A DNA stretch of 64,000 nucleotides from DASSNU01 sp035701265 (GCA_035701265.1 DASSNU010000017.1:62001-126000); one strand, 5' to 3'; shown: positions 1-9,321, numbered from the stretch's first letter. Made by a program: numbers and translations. Notes: generated by a model not told the origin, from the letters alone.

Positions 1-1013
1 ATCCAGGTACTGGAGCTGTCGCGCATCACCTGGCGCCGGCCACCGGTATTCACGTCGAAGAAGTAGAGCGTCATCACGTTCTGCCGCCGGTTGAGCGTGA
101 TGACGGCCAGCGTGTCGGCGCGGCTGGTCCAGTAGATGCGCGGGATGTAGAACTCCCCCCGCTCCCCCGTGTCGAGCCACGTGCGCTTGTGCGAGCGGAC
201 GTCCACCACGCCGATGCGCACGGTGGGGTTGCTGTCCCCGGGCTGCGGGATGCGAATCACGTCCCAGTCGGGGTGCCGGCCGGCGAAGTCGGTGAGCTGC
301 ACCTCGGGCTCGGCGCTCTCGTCCACCTGCCAGTAGGCGATGTGCCGGCTGTCGGGGGACCAGTTCCACGCCTGCGCCATGCCAAACTCTTCCTCGTACA
401 CCCAGTCGAAGTGGCCGTTGAAGACGTGCTCCGACGCATCGCTCGTGAGGCGCGTCTCCTGGCTCCGCGTGAGGTCGGTGACGTACATGTCGCCGTCGCG
501 CTCGAAGCCGAGCATCGTCCCATCGGGCGAGAGCTCGGCCGTGCGCGCGCCGCGCGTGGCGAGCTGCAGCGAGTGGTCGGCGAGCGTGTAGACGTAGTAG
601 TCGGACGTCCCCGAGCGGCGGTAGAGCGGCTTGAAGTGCGTCTGGAAGACGAGGTGCTTGGAGTCGTGCGCCCACTGGAAGGAGTCGTACTCGAACGGCT
701 CGGTGGAGCCGGGGAACGTCAGTCCCTGCGGCGAGAAGAGCAGCGTATCGCGCCCCGTGCCGGGGTCGAGCGCGCGGATCACCGGCTGCCCGGACTGTGG
801 ATCGCGCACGTCGTACGAGAAGCGCGCGCCCCCGTCGATCCAGTTCACGTTCTGCGGTCCGGAGCGGCCGAACAGCACGGCTGACGCGCGCAGCGCATCC
901 TGCAGCGAGGTGAAGCGCGTCTTCTCCTGCGCCCGGACGGTGCCGGCCGCGGTGATGAGCGCGACGAGCGCGATCGCGAACGAACGCCAGCGGGAAACGG
1001 GGCGTGAGCGCAT
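1..1013 (-). CDS. S9B (DPP IV-like) prolyl peptidase, N-terminal part, truncated by window edge
   Basis: Only the first ~337 residues are in the window; the C-terminal hydrolase domain lies beyond base 1. The protein starts at an ATG (1013-1011) with a typical signal peptide: basic n-region, hydrophobic core FAIALVALITA, and a probable cleavage after VRAQ. The rest reads as the DPP IV N-terminal beta-propeller, with SPDG and WSPDSRHIAYW blades and a DWVYEEEF segment of the type that in DPP IV enzymes supplies the double-Glu motif binding the substrate N-terminus. Expected role: periplasmic removal of Xaa-Pro dipeptides from peptides. The catalytic Ser/Asp/His cannot be seen here. A second S9 enzyme lies at 27053-29362. 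Confidence 0.85.
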   Translation of the reverse strand, partial: MRSRPVSRWRSFAIALVALITAAGTVRAQEKTRFTSLQDALRASAVLFGRSGPQNVNWIDGGARFSYDVRDPQSGQPVIRALDPGTGRDTLLFSPQGLTFPGSTEPFEYDSFQWAHDSKHLVFQTHFKPLYRRSGTSDYYVYTLADHSLQLATRGARTAELSPDGTMLGFERDGDMYVTDLTRSQETRLTSDASEHVFNGHFDWVYEEEFGMAQAWNWSPDSRHIAYWQVDESAEPEVQLTDFAGRHPDWDVIRIPQPGDSNPTVRIGVVDVRSHKRTWLDTGERGEFYIPRIYWTSRADTLAVITLNRRQNVMTLYFFDVNTGGRRQVMRDSSSTW

Positions 1014-1244
1014 GAGGTCATCCACCGGGGAAGGGGCGCGTGACGGGCGCGCCTGGAGTCGAGAACGACGATGGCGCGCCGCGAGGGGCGCCGGTCGCGT
1101 GAGCCGAACGAGACGCCCTAATATGCGCGCGCGCACGCCCGGGATTAAGGGTGTGCGTCCCTCTCCCAGGCCCGCGCCGTGGGCGGCGTGCCGGCGCACC
1201 GCGGCGCCGCCTCCACAACGCACTCGCGCCTGTCGGCGCCCTCG

Positions 1245-2348
1245 CTACCGCGCATCTCCCTTCGGGAACAGCACGCGTCCGGGCTCCGCGGCATCGAGCG
1301 CGCCGAGGATGCGCGAGGTGAGCCGCGACCGGAGCCGCGCCGCGCGACGCGGCGAGACGAGATAGCGCACCACCGCCTCCACCCACGTGTTCTGGCTCAC
1401 CCGGAAGAACACGACAGGGCGCGACTGCACTTCCAGCTCGTCCACGGCCGTGCGCGCGAGCAGCGCACGGTAGGTCTCCACGCGCTTCGCCATCGTGCCT
1501 CCCAGTTCCTCGTCCGCCATGCGCACCATCGTGTCGGCCACGAACCGCAGGTCGCTCCCGTAGCCGATCTGGACGTAGATCTCGTTCCAGATGTACGGAA
1601 AGAGCGGCCACGAGTAGTTGTAGACCGCCTCGTGTAACACGTTGGCGTTGGGAAAGCGGATGAGCCGCCCGCTCGGCTGGTCGGTGGAGAGATACGGGCC
1701 GCCGAACTCCCACAGCGTGGTATCCAGGTAGTCCACGTCGATCACGTCGCCGGTGGCGTCGCCGATCTGGATGCGGTCTCCCACGCGATACGGCTGCTTG
1801 ATGAGGATGTACAGCCACCCGATGAAGCTCGACAGCGGCGTCTGCAGCGCGAAACCCAGGATCGCGGAGATGATCCCGAGCGAAACGGCGGCGGCGTACC
1901 AGTTGACGAAGAGCACCGAGATCACGATGAACGCGATCACGAGCCCTTCCACGAAGTGAATGATGCGCCGCACGTTGTAGCGCGACACATCGTCCTCGAG
2001 GATCGCCAGCAGGTACGCCTCGAGCGCCGCGCCGGCCAGCAGCACCAGCGCCACGAACATCACGCCGCGCGCAAGCCGCTGCGCGAGCGCCTGGAAGCGG
2101 TCGGTGAGCGGCAGGACGTCCAGCCGGATCAGATAGAAGAGCGCCGTAGCGACGGCGAACACCAGGAAGTAGGTGCCCACGCGCACCAGATGCCGCGACG
2201 CGATCGGACGGCGCGCCCTCCGCTCGGCCGGGCTCACGTTGCGGAGCGCCTGCGCCACTTCCTGCGGCGATGCCTCGTCCTCCGCCCCCGCGCTGTCCTC
2301 CTGCGGCTCTGCCAGCGGCGGCTCGCGGCGCGCTTCCCGATCCGTCAT
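1245..2348 (-). CDS. Mechanosensitive ion channel, MscS family
   Basis: 367 aa. An acidic N-terminal tail of ~50 residues, then hydrophobic segments around 65-85, 100-125 and 135-165, then the MscS core. The third helix (SLGIISAILGFALQTPLSSF) has the glycine/alanine packing of MscS TM3 and runs into the beta domain (DRIQIGDATGDVIDVDYLDT), another family hallmark. Role: inner-membrane tension-gated channel releasing solutes on hypo-osmotic shock. The ATG at 2348-2346 was chosen because upstream sequence in this frame has no signal or membrane character and runs antisense to the M1 peptidase gene. Divergent from that gene, sharing a 132-bp intergenic region. Confidence 0.88.
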   Translation of the reverse strand: MTDREARREPPLAEPQEDSAGAEDEASPQEVAQALRNVSPAERRARRPIASRHLVRVGTYFLVFAVATALFYLIRLDVLPLTDRFQALAQRLARGVMFVALVLLAGAALEAYLLAILEDDVSRYNVRRIIHFVEGLVIAFIVISVLFVNWYAAAVSLGIISAILGFALQTPLSSFIGWLYILIKQPYRVGDRIQIGDATGDVIDVDYLDTTLWEFGGPYLSTDQPSGRLIRFPNANVLHEAVYNYSWPLFPYIWNEIYVQIGYGSDLRFVADTMVRMADEELGGTMAKRVETYRALLARTAVDELEVQSRPVVFFRVSQNTWVEAVVRYLVSPRRAARLRSRLTSRILGALDAAEPGRVLFPKGDAR

Positions 2349-2480
2349 GCGTACCCGGATGGCCAGAGGCGTGCCATGCCGGATGCGCCGCCGCACCGCC
2401 ACGTCTTGACGCGAAGCGCCGCCGTCATTCTCGTAGGCACAACCAGCCGTCCGATCGTCTCCCCTCTCCCGTCCGCTCCC

Positions 2481-4433
2481 ATGCGCCATCGCGTCCTTTT
2501 CCGCCGCGCGTCGCTCACGCTCGTCGCCCCGGTGCTGCTCGCTCCCGTCGCGCGCTCCGTACGTGCGCAGGAGGCGCAGAGCGCGGTGGCCGACAGCTCG
2601 CTCTTCCGCCCGCTCGATCTTCCCGCGCCCAACCGATACCGCACCGGCGCCGGGCGTCCGGGCCCCGACTACTGGCAGCAACGCGTGGACTACCGGATCG
2701 CCGCCACGCTCGATCCGGCGAGCAACACCGTGCGCGGACGCGAGACCATCCACTACGTGAACCGCTCTCCCGACGCGCTGCCGTATCTCTGGCTCTTCCT
2801 CGAGCAGAACATCTGCGCGCCCACGAGCGTCACCAGCCGGCTCAACCAACCGCCGCTCGTCTTCCTGAACAGCGCGTTCGACTTCTCCTGCCAGGGATTC
2901 TCCGGCGGGCTCACGCTGGACAGCGCACGCGTTGCGGGACGCGACGCACAGCGCACGGTGTTCGGCACCACGATGCGCATCGACCTCCCGCGTCCGCTCG
3001 CGCCGCACGATTCGATCGACCTCGACTTCGCCTGGCACTTCGGTGTGCCGCCGCAGGGCGCGGGGCGCATGGGGCACGACGGACCGCTCTACGAGATCGC
3101 ACAGTGGTATCCGCGCATGGTGGTCTACGACGACGTGCGTGGATGGAATCACGAGCCGTACATCGGCGCGGGAGAGTTCTATCTGGAGTACGGCAGCTTC
3201 GACGTCCACGTCACCGTCCCCGCCACGTACATCGTGGCTGCCACCGGACAGCTCCGGAACGCCGAGCAGGTGCTCACCGCCACGCAGCGCGACCGGCTCG
3301 CACGCGCGCGGCGCTCCGACACGGCCGTCGCAATCATCACGCGCCAGGAAGCGGGGAACGCCGCGCGCACGCGACCCGCCACGAGCGGTACGCTCACCTG
3401 GCACTTCACTGCCGACAGCGTGCGCGACTTCGCCTTTGCCGCCGGCCCGAACTTCCGGTGGGACGCAAGCGGCTACGACGGCATCCTGATCGAGACGCTC
3501 TACCGTCCCTCCGCCGACAAGTGGGAGGAGGCCAACCGGATGGCGCGCGGCGCGATCAAGCACTTCAGCGAGCAGTGGTTCCACTACCCGTACTCGCACG
3601 CCACCACGGTCGAGGGACCCATCGAAGGGATGGAGTACCCGATGCTCACCTTCGTGCCGAACAGCCCCACGCGCGAGGAGCAACAGTGGGTGGTGGCGCA
3701 CGAGTTCGGGCACGAATGGTTCCCGATGGTGGTGGGCTCCAACGAGCGGCTGTACCCGTGGATGGATGAGGGCTTCAACACCTTCATCGACCTCGGCAAC
3801 GCCGCCGACTACTTCGCCGGCACGGCGTATGGGGACACCGTGCAGCTCGGACCGCTGCATCTGTACTCGCAGCACGCCATTCCCGGCGAGGAGCAGCCGC
3901 TCATCACCAAGCCGGTGGAGGTGCGCGACCTCTTCTGGGTGGGCTATCAGAAGCCGGCGCTCATGATGCGCACGCTCCGCGAGGAAGTGCTCGGCCGCGA
4001 GCGGTTCGACCACGCGTTCCGCGACTACATCCGCGCGTGGGCGTTCCGCCACCCCACCCCGGCGGACTTCTTCCGCATCATGCGCGACGATTCCGGCATG
4101 GAGCTCGACTGGTTCTGGCGCGGCTGGATCTTCACCACCGCGCGACTGGATCAGGCCGTGGATTCCATCACCGCACGCGAGGGAGACGGCGGCGGGAGCG
4201 TCGTGGTTCTCGAGAACCGGGGCACGATGGTCATGCCCGCCGCGCTGCGCCTCACCTACGCCGACGGCACCGCCGACACCGTGCGGCTCCCCGTGGAGAT
4301 GTGGAACCTCGGCTCACGCTTCACCTTCCGCGTGCCGGGGAACAGGACAGTCCGCCGCGCCGAGCTCGACCCGCGCCATGCCCTCCCCGACGTGGACCGG
4401 ACGAACAACGTGTGGCCGCGCGAGGGGCAGTGA
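2481..4433 (+). CDS. Secreted M1 family zinc metallopeptidase
   Basis: 650 aa from ATG 2481. Signal peptide of ~30 residues (MRHRVLFRRASLTLVAPVLL, ending SVRAQ). The zinc site is HEFGH at about 407-411 with the third ligand Glu at about 430 (WMDEGF), the HExxH-18x-E spacing of gluzincins. GPIEGMEYPML before it corresponds to the GxMEN exopeptidase loop, with Tyr where M1 enzymes usually have Asn. Role inferred: periplasmic or secreted aminopeptidase-like protease; the short C-terminal part argues against a full aminopeptidase N with an ERAP domain. The coding frame extends upstream but that part is antisense to the MscS gene and lacks signal-peptide features. Confidence 0.9.
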   Translation: MRHRVLFRRASLTLVAPVLLAPVARSVRAQEAQSAVADSSLFRPLDLPAPNRYRTGAGRPGPDYWQQRVDYRIAATLDPASNTVRGRETIHYVNRSPDALPYLWLFLEQNICAPTSVTSRLNQPPLVFLNSAFDFSCQGFSGGLTLDSARVAGRDAQRTVFGTTMRIDLPRPLAPHDSIDLDFAWHFGVPPQGAGRMGHDGPLYEIAQWYPRMVVYDDVRGWNHEPYIGAGEFYLEYGSFDVHVTVPATYIVAATGQLRNAEQVLTATQRDRLARARRSDTAVAIITRQEAGNAARTRPATSGTLTWHFTADSVRDFAFAAGPNFRWDASGYDGILIETLYRPSADKWEEANRMARGAIKHFSEQWFHYPYSHATTVEGPIEGMEYPMLTFVPNSPTREEQQWVVAHEFGHEWFPMVVGSNERLYPWMDEGFNTFIDLGNAADYFAGTAYGDTVQLGPLHLYSQHAIPGEEQPLITKPVEVRDLFWVGYQKPALMMRTLREEVLGRERFDHAFRDYIRAWAFRHPTPADFFRIMRDDSGMELDWFWRGWIFTTARLDQAVDSITAREGDGGGSVVVLENRGTMVMPAALRLTYADGTADTVRLPVEMWNLGSRFTFRVPGNRTVRRAELDPRHALPDVDRTNNVWPREGQ

Positions 4434-4581
4434 GCGCGCGCGCCCGCCGGTTGCCGTCGTCGCGGATGGCTCGTCACCAGAATAGATGCGCGCCGCCGGC
4501 GCGACAGCCCCACGTTGCTCCCGCCGGCCCGCCGCGCGTACGCCGCCACCATCACGTAGCACCCGCAGCTCCCGCGTGACC

Positions 4582-5373
4582 ATGTCGCCTGCATCCCCCG
4601 CCCCCGTCTCTCCCGATACCTGCCCGCACGAGCTCCGTCCGGGCACCACGGTCTGCCTCCGCTGCCGGCGCGAAGCGCGCCGCGCATCGCGCGCCCGGTT
4701 GAGACGCACCCTCGCGCGTCTCGTCGCCGTGGCCGTCGTGCTCGGCGGGATCTCCGCGCTCGTCGTGCGCTTCCGACCCCGGCCGGGGGAGACGACGCTC
4801 GTCGCGACCGGGGCGTTGCCGGTCGACTCCGCGGCAGACAGCAGTGCGGCGCAGGGCGCTGGAGCCATCACGACCGCGGCACGCGTGCGCGAGGCTGGCG
4901 GTCAGGTGGGAACGACCAGCGGTGGCGAGGTGGACGCGGCAGCGGCGGCTACGCCGTCCCCGTCGCGCTCGGACAGCGTCGCGCGCAGCGAGGGGGCACG
5001 CACATCGGTGACCGGTCCCGCCTCCATCATTCCGGAGGGACGCACGGAGCTGGGGGAGGGAGTGTTCGCCGTGCGCCAGGGCGGCACCGTCACCGTGACC
5101 TTCGACACTCCGTCCACGCGCACCAGGCGGCGCGACAAGTTCGAGCGCGTGCTGCGCGAGACGCTCCCCCGCGTGTTCGGCGCGGTGGGCGACTCCGCGC
5201 TGCACCGGAACCAGATCTCCGACTTGCTGGGCGATCTGGATCTGGTGACGGAGATCGCGCCGCGCGGGCTCCGCCTCTCCATTCCCGACGGCCGCACCCT
5301 CGCCATCTGGCCCGGCACTCGCCCCGGCCGTGATGGGCCGCTCGTGGTGAGCTACCGGGCGATTCTGCACTGA
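4582..5373 (+). CDS. Membrane-anchored protein with N-terminal zinc-ribbon-like motif, unknown function
   Basis: 263 aa. Not recognised as a named family. Cys14, Cys25 and Cys28 with His16 form a possible metal-binding knuckle, followed by a basic stretch and one membrane helix at ~43-60. After that comes a low-complexity Ala/Ser/Thr linker, then a folded C-terminal domain of ~100 residues starting near EGVFAVRQGGTVTVTFDTP. The topology suggests a cytoplasmic zinc-ribbon head and an extracytoplasmic domain. A GTG six bases upstream of the chosen ATG is an equally possible start. It lies 148 bp after the M1 peptidase and 117 bp before the DUF2203 gene, same strand. Confidence 0.7.
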   Translation: MSPASPAPVSPDTCPHELRPGTTVCLRCRREARRASRARLRRTLARLVAVAVVLGGISALVVRFRPRPGETTLVATGALPVDSAADSSAAQGAGAITTAARVREAGGQVGTTSGGEVDAAAAATPSPSRSDSVARSEGARTSVTGPASIIPEGRTELGEGVFAVRQGGTVTVTFDTPSTRTRRRDKFERVLRETLPRVFGAVGDSALHRNQISDLLGDLDLVTEIAPRGLRLSIPDGRTLAIWPGTRPGRDGPLVVSYRAILH

Positions 5374-5490
5374 TCGTCTCCGGGGGGACGCGTGGTCCCG
5401 CGCGCCTGCGCGGCGCCACGATGAGATAGAGCGCGTCTTCACTGCGCCGCTCTTCCCTCTGGCCTGCGCCGTGCACACCATATCTCGCGC

Positions 5491-5901
5491 ATGCCTACGC
5501 TCTACACGCCGGAATCCGCCAATCGCGCGCTGCCGCTCGTCCGGCGGATCGTGGAGGACATGGTGTCGGCGTACGCGCGCTGGCGCGATCTCGCGCGCGA
5601 GTACGAGCTGCTGGCCGCGGGCGCGCGCCCCGACCGGCTGGATCCGCGCGTGGACGCGCTCCAGCGGGAGATCGACGCCCGCGCGCACGAGATCGCCGGC
5701 TACGAGCGCGAGCTGGACGAGCTGGGGATCCGCGTGCCGGCGGGCGCGCACGACCGGGGTCTGGTAGATTTCCCCGCCGAGCTGGGTGGACGTCCCATCT
5801 ATCTGTGCTGGCAGCTCGGAGAGCAGGACGTGGCGTTCTGGCACGAGCCGGAGGGCGGCTTTGCCGGACGCCAACCCATCGCGCCCACCGCGGCCGCGTG
5901 A
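5491..5901 (+). CDS. DUF2203 family protein
   Basis: 136 aa. Matches DUF2203 by pattern: N-terminal LYTPESANRALPLVRRIVED, a long helical/coiled-coil middle (~20-85) rich in Arg and Glu, and the C-terminal signature VDFPAELGGRPIYLCWQLGE followed by WHEPEGGFAGRQPI. The family is widespread in bacteria but its function is unknown. Cytoplasmic: no signal peptide or membrane helix. Followed after 69 bp by another small gene on the same strand, possibly co-transcribed. Confidence 0.85.
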   Translation: MPTLYTPESANRALPLVRRIVEDMVSAYARWRDLAREYELLAAGARPDRLDPRVDALQREIDARAHEIAGYERELDELGIRVPAGAHDRGLVDFPAELGGRPIYLCWQLGEQDVAFWHEPEGGFAGRQPIAPTAAA

Positions 5902-5970
5902 CGGAACACACCGCCGCGCACGCGCGCGCGCCGCGTCCTGCACGCGCACCACGTTTCACCTGCACATGTC

Positions 5971-6285
5971 ATGGCCAAGAGACGCCTTCGTGAATTCGTC
6001 GCCGGCGACGGCACGCGATGGGGGGTGGACGTCACGCTCCCCGGCGCGAGCAACGTCATGCTGGTCTTTCTGCATCCGGATGGCCGGAGCGCGCGCAAGG
6101 ACCGCTATGCGTGGTTCTACGTGAACTCGCCGGAGGCGCGGAACGTCACCGCGCGCCAGAACCCGGACACCGTGCTCCACGGGCTCTCCGAGGAGCAGAT
6201 CGCGCGTCTCTTCCGCCGCTCGATGCTCATCTCGGCGGACGACTCCCCGCTCGGCATCCCGCTCCCGATTCCGACCAGCGCCTGA
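5971..6285 (+). CDS. Conserved hypothetical protein
   Basis: 104 aa from ATG 5971. No family recognised. Starts MAKRRLREFVAGDGTRWGVDV and continues as a mixed alpha/beta protein with no membrane segment. The middle (VMLVFLHPDGRSARKDRYAW) reads like a beta-hairpin domain and the end (LSEEQIARLFRRSMLISADD) like a helix pair. Codon use matches its neighbours, which supports coding. Convergent with rnz, 85 bp away. Confidence 0.65.
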   Translation: MAKRRLREFVAGDGTRWGVDVTLPGASNVMLVFLHPDGRSARKDRYAWFYVNSPEARNVTARQNPDTVLHGLSEEQIARLFRRSMLISADDSPLGIPLPIPTSA

Positions 6286-6334
6286 GGAAAAGGCCGCGCA
6301 CGGGGCCGCACCGGCGCGGTGTTCGCGATCGCGT

Positions 6335-6383
6335 GCTCAGTCGTCGGCGCGGTGCTCGCGCCGGTCGCGCTCAGTCGTCGGCG
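6335..6383. repeat. 15-bp direct repeat at the 3' end of rnz
   Basis: GCTCAGTCGTCGGCG occurs at 6335-6349 and again at 6369-6383, 34 bp apart. The second copy contains the rnz stop codon and its last codons; the first lies just downstream. It looks like a small tandem duplication of the gene tail. Confidence 0.7.
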
Positions 6384-7291
6384 AACGGCACCTCGATCTC
6401 CATCCCGTCGCGGGCCACGAGCGTCTCGGCGAACACCTCGCGCGCCTCGCGCAGCAGGTCGGATGCGTCGCGCGAGTAGCGCGCGGAGAGGTGGGTGAGC
6501 GCGAGCCGGCGTGCACCGGCGCGGCGCGCGACCTCCGCCGCTTCGCGCGCGGTGCTGTGTCCCGTCTCCACGGCGCGCGCCGCGTCTTCATCGGCAAAGG
6601 TGGCCTCGTGCACGAGCAGATCGGCGCCGGCGGCCATCTCGATCGTCGCCGCGCACGGACGCGTGTCACCGGTGATCACGAGCCTGCGCCCCGCGCGCGT
6701 GGGTCCCACGAGGTCGGTCGCGTCCACCGTGCGCCCGTCGGGCAGCGTGACGCGCTCCCCACGGTGCAGCTTCCCCCACAATGGTCCTTCGGGGATCCTC
6801 ATCTCGCGCGCGCGGTCCGGGTTGAAGCGCCCGCGCCGCTCCTCCTCCACCAGCGCGTACCCGAGCGCGGGACCGCCGTGGTCCACCGCGTACGGGGTAA
6901 TCGAGTAGCCGTCGCGGCGGAGTGGCGCGCCGGGTTCCACCTCCGTGATCTCGACGGGGAAGCTCACGCGGTCCACGCCGAAGTCGGTGGTGCGGCGCAG
7001 CACGCGCTCCGCGCCGCGCGGTCCCCACAGCCGCACCGGCTCCTCGCGCCCCTGCAACGACAGCGTGCGCAGCAGCCCGATGGCGCCGAGCACGTGGTCG
7101 GTGTGATAATGGGTGAAGAAGATGTCCGACAGCGAGAAGCCCACGCCGTAGCGCATCATCTGCCGCTGCGTCCCCTCTCCGCAGTCGAACATGAGCGTCT
7201 CCCCCTCGCGCGCGACGATGAGCGAGGAGACACCGCGCTCCACCGTGGGGCGTGCTGCCGCCGTGCCCAGAAAGGTGACGGAGAGGCTCAT
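6371..7291 (-). CDS. rnz: Ribonuclease Z
   Basis: 306 aa, the usual length of the bacterial short form. Endonuclease that removes the 3' trailer of tRNA precursors. The metallo-beta-lactamase zinc site is clear: THYHTDH at 60-66, with later ligands in ITGDTRP, HEATF and HLSARY. The FDCGEGTQRQMMRYG stretch (35-49) is typical of RNase Z, and the exosite arm lies around EERRGRFNPDRA. The ATG overlaps the TGA of the upstream dehydratase by four bases (ATGA), so the two are translationally coupled. Confidence 0.95.
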   Translation of the reverse strand: MSLSVTFLGTAAARPTVERGVSSLIVAREGETLMFDCGEGTQRQMMRYGVGFSLSDIFFTHYHTDHVLGAIGLLRTLSLQGREEPVRLWGPRGAERVLRRTTDFGVDRVSFPVEITEVEPGAPLRRDGYSITPYAVDHGGPALGYALVEEERRGRFNPDRAREMRIPEGPLWGKLHRGERVTLPDGRTVDATDLVGPTRAGRRLVITGDTRPCAATIEMAAGADLLVHEATFADEDAARAVETGHSTAREAAEVARRAGARRLALTHLSARYSRDASDLLREAREVFAETLVARDGMEIEVPFADD

Positions 7292-8271
7292 GCCGCGGAC
7301 TCGCTCACGCGCGCGCGCAGCTCGGCCAACCGCGTCGCGTCGATGTTCCGCCCGCTCACGATCACGGCGAGCGGTCCCTCCGGAAGCAGCGCGCGCGCTA
7401 CGCCGGAAAGCAGCGCAGCCACTCCCGCCGCGCCCGCGCCCTCGGCGGTCACCCCTTCTTCGCGCAGCAGCCAGAGGATCGCGCGGGCAATGTCGTCTTC
7501 TTCCAGCGTGACGATCCCGTCCAGCGCGTGGCGGCCGATGTCGAGCGCGTAGTCGTCTATTCCGCCGGCCAATCCGTCGGCCAGCGTCGGCACGCTCGGG
7601 ATCTCCACGGTGTGTCCCGCTCGGAGGGAGCGCGCCATGGCCGCGGTGTTCACGCTCTGCGCGCCCACGATGCGCACGTGCGGCGCTACGCGACGGAGCA
7701 GGCTCCCCGTGCCGGCCAGAAGGCCCGCGCCCCCAACGGGGAGGAGCACCGCCGCCAGCGCGGGGAGCTCCTGGATGATCTCGAGCGCCACCGTCCCCTG
7801 CCCGGCGATGAGTGTGTCGCCCAGGCACGGATTGATGAACGTGGCGCCGCGCTCGGCCGCCACGCGCTTGGCGCGCGCCATCGCCGCGTCGTAGTCAGGC
7901 TCCGAGGTGTCCACCGTTGCGCCGAGTGTGGCGATCCCCTCGCGCTTGACGGCGGGGGCGGTGGACGGCACGTAGATCGTGGCCGGAATGCGGAAGTGCC
8001 GCGCGGCCCACGCCACCCCCAACCCGTGGTTCCCCGCCGACGACGCCACCACGCCGCGCGCACGCACGTCGTCGGGGAGAGAAGCGATGGCGTTGAACGC
8101 GCCGCGGATCTTGAACGATCCGGTAACCTGCTCGGTCTCGAGCTTGAGGAAGACGTCGGTGCCGGCAATCGCGCTCAGCGCGGACGAGCGGCGGAGGGGC
8201 GTGCGGACGGCCACCCCTTCCAGGCGGCGTGCGGCGGCGAAGATGTCGATGGGGCGGAGCGCGTCGAACAT
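7288..8271 (-). CDS. Serine/threonine dehydratase-like PLP enzyme (fold type II)
   Basis: 327 aa, about the size of catabolic threonine dehydratase without a regulatory ACT domain. PLP Lys54 in TGSFKIRGA, the substrate loop SSAGNHGLG (~78-86), and the phosphate-binding glycine loop PVGGAGLLAG (~178-187) are all present. The likely reaction is deamination of L-threonine or L-serine to the 2-oxo acid; serine racemase is a possible alternative because the families share these motifs. First gene of a two-gene unit with rnz. Confidence 0.85.
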   Translation of the reverse strand: MFDALRPIDIFAAARRLEGVAVRTPLRRSSALSAIAGTDVFLKLETEQVTGSFKIRGAFNAIASLPDDVRARGVVASSAGNHGLGVAWAARHFRIPATIYVPSTAPAVKREGIATLGATVDTSEPDYDAAMARAKRVAAERGATFINPCLGDTLIAGQGTVALEIIQELPALAAVLLPVGGAGLLAGTGSLLRRVAPHVRIVGAQSVNTAAMARSLRAGHTVEIPSVPTLADGLAGGIDDYALDIGRHALDGIVTLEEDDIARAILWLLREEGVTAEGAGAAGVAALLSGVARALLPEGPLAVIVSGRNIDATRLAELRARVSESAA

Positions 8272-8392
8272 GCGCGCATGCTAGGGGGACCGGCGCGCGG
8301 GGGGAAGAGGGGGCGCGGAGGGGACCAGCACGCCCACACCGCGACTGGACGCACTGCGCGATGCAGGCGTTCGCCGCGCTGGCGCGTGCAGT

Positions 8393-8890
8393 CTACCCCA
8401 CCGTGACCGGGCGGCGCCCGCTGGCGGCCAGGCGGCGGCGCGCGGCCACCACGATCTGGAGGCCGATCTTGTCGCGCTGGCGCGGATGGTCCTCGTACTT
8501 GGAGGCCAGCGCGACGAACTGGTGCCAGTCGGCCGAGCCGCTGGCCGCCTCGCCGAGCTGACAGACCTGCCACCACACATCGTATGCGCCCTCGGCCGGA
8601 TCGATCTCGCGGCGCACGATGCGCTCGAGGGCATCGTTGAGCAGCGCCCAGTGCGCTTCGCGTTCGCCGGGCACGTCCACGCCGGCGTCCTCCAGCGCCT
8701 GCTCGAGGAGCTCGTGCGCCTCGGCCAGCGTGGGGGCGTGCATGGTGGCCAGGGAGTGGACGGCCGGTGTGTCGATGCCGCGGTCCAGCAGATGCGCGCC
8801 CACGGAGGAGAGCTCCTCACTGCGGAGCTGTCCCAGGCGGAAGCGGGCCGCCAGCAGAGCGAGATTCACTTCGACATCCTGGTCGTTCAT
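8393..8890 (-). CDS. Hypothetical protein, helical, unknown function
   Basis: 165 aa from ATG 8890-8888. No family recognised. Mostly helical, acidic N-terminus (MNDQDVEVNLALLAARFRLG), no signal peptide, no membrane helix. A possible start further upstream would add a basic, low-complexity stretch that looks non-coding. It lies 121 bp upstream of the dehydratase gene on the same strand. Confidence 0.65.
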   Translation of the reverse strand: MNDQDVEVNLALLAARFRLGQLRSEELSSVGAHLLDRGIDTPAVHSLATMHAPTLAEAHELLEQALEDAGVDVPGEREAHWALLNDALERIVRREIDPAEGAYDVWWQVCQLGEAASGSADWHQFVALASKYEDHPRQRDKIGLQIVVAARRRLAASGRRPVTVG

Positions 8891-9250
8891 TGCACCGTCG
8901 GGTTCGTCGCGAGTTCCGTTCGAGCGACGCACCGGTCGTGCGCGATGCGCCGCGTGAGTCGAAGGAGCGTGCACGCGCATGCGTCGCGCGTCGCTGCATC
9001 CTCCTTGGGGATGACGGGCATCCCGCGACGCTGCAACGTCTGTCGAAATGTGTGACAGCATGTGCGCGATACGTGACAACGCATCGCGTCATCGCGTCTC
9101 GTTTCGCGATGAACGCGCGCGATGCGCGGCGTGCGATGGTGGCGAATTGCAAGAGCGCGGAGGGTGCGCGGCGACTGTCGTTCGGCTGCGGCAGAGTGTG
9201 GACTCTGTGCGTCCGTGACGCGGCGGGATGGTTGCGCGTCCTTGGTGGGC
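8891..9250. other. Intergenic region without a convincing gene
   Basis: About 360 bp with no reading frame I would support. GTGACA occurs twice, at 9052-9057 and 9073-9078, exactly 21 bp (two helical turns) apart, which could be a regulator site for the minus-strand gene ending at 8393. No good sigma70 pair was seen on the minus strand. Confidence 0.5.
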
Positions 9251-9284
9251 TTGCGCTAGACCGCTGTGGACGTTAAGCTACACT
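9251..9284 (+). promoter_or_regulatory. Candidate sigma70 promoter for tRNA-Ala
   Basis: TTGCGC (9251-9256), 17-bp spacer, TAAGCT (9274-9279); alternatively TAGACC (9257-9262), 16 bp, TACACT (9279-9284). Both are only partial matches to the consensus. Position and strand fit the tRNA gene that starts at 9366. Confidence 0.4.
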
Positions 9285-9297
9285 CGAACGTACGCGG

Positions 9298-9321
9298 CCC
9301 CGCGATGCTCGCGGGGTTTTT
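9298..9321 (+). terminator. Intrinsic terminator-like hairpin upstream of tRNA-Ala
   Basis: Perfect 8-bp stem CCCCGCGA / TCGCGGGG (9298-9305 and 9309-9316) with a TGC loop, followed directly by TTTTT (9317-9321). It has full rho-independent form on the plus strand, yet it lies between the candidate promoter and the tRNA. Confidence 0.6.

Noticed and set aside
1956..2480. Upstream extension of the M1 peptidase frame
   Set aside because: Antisense to the MscS gene, His/Arg-rich, and would bury a good signal peptide 175 residues inside the protein.
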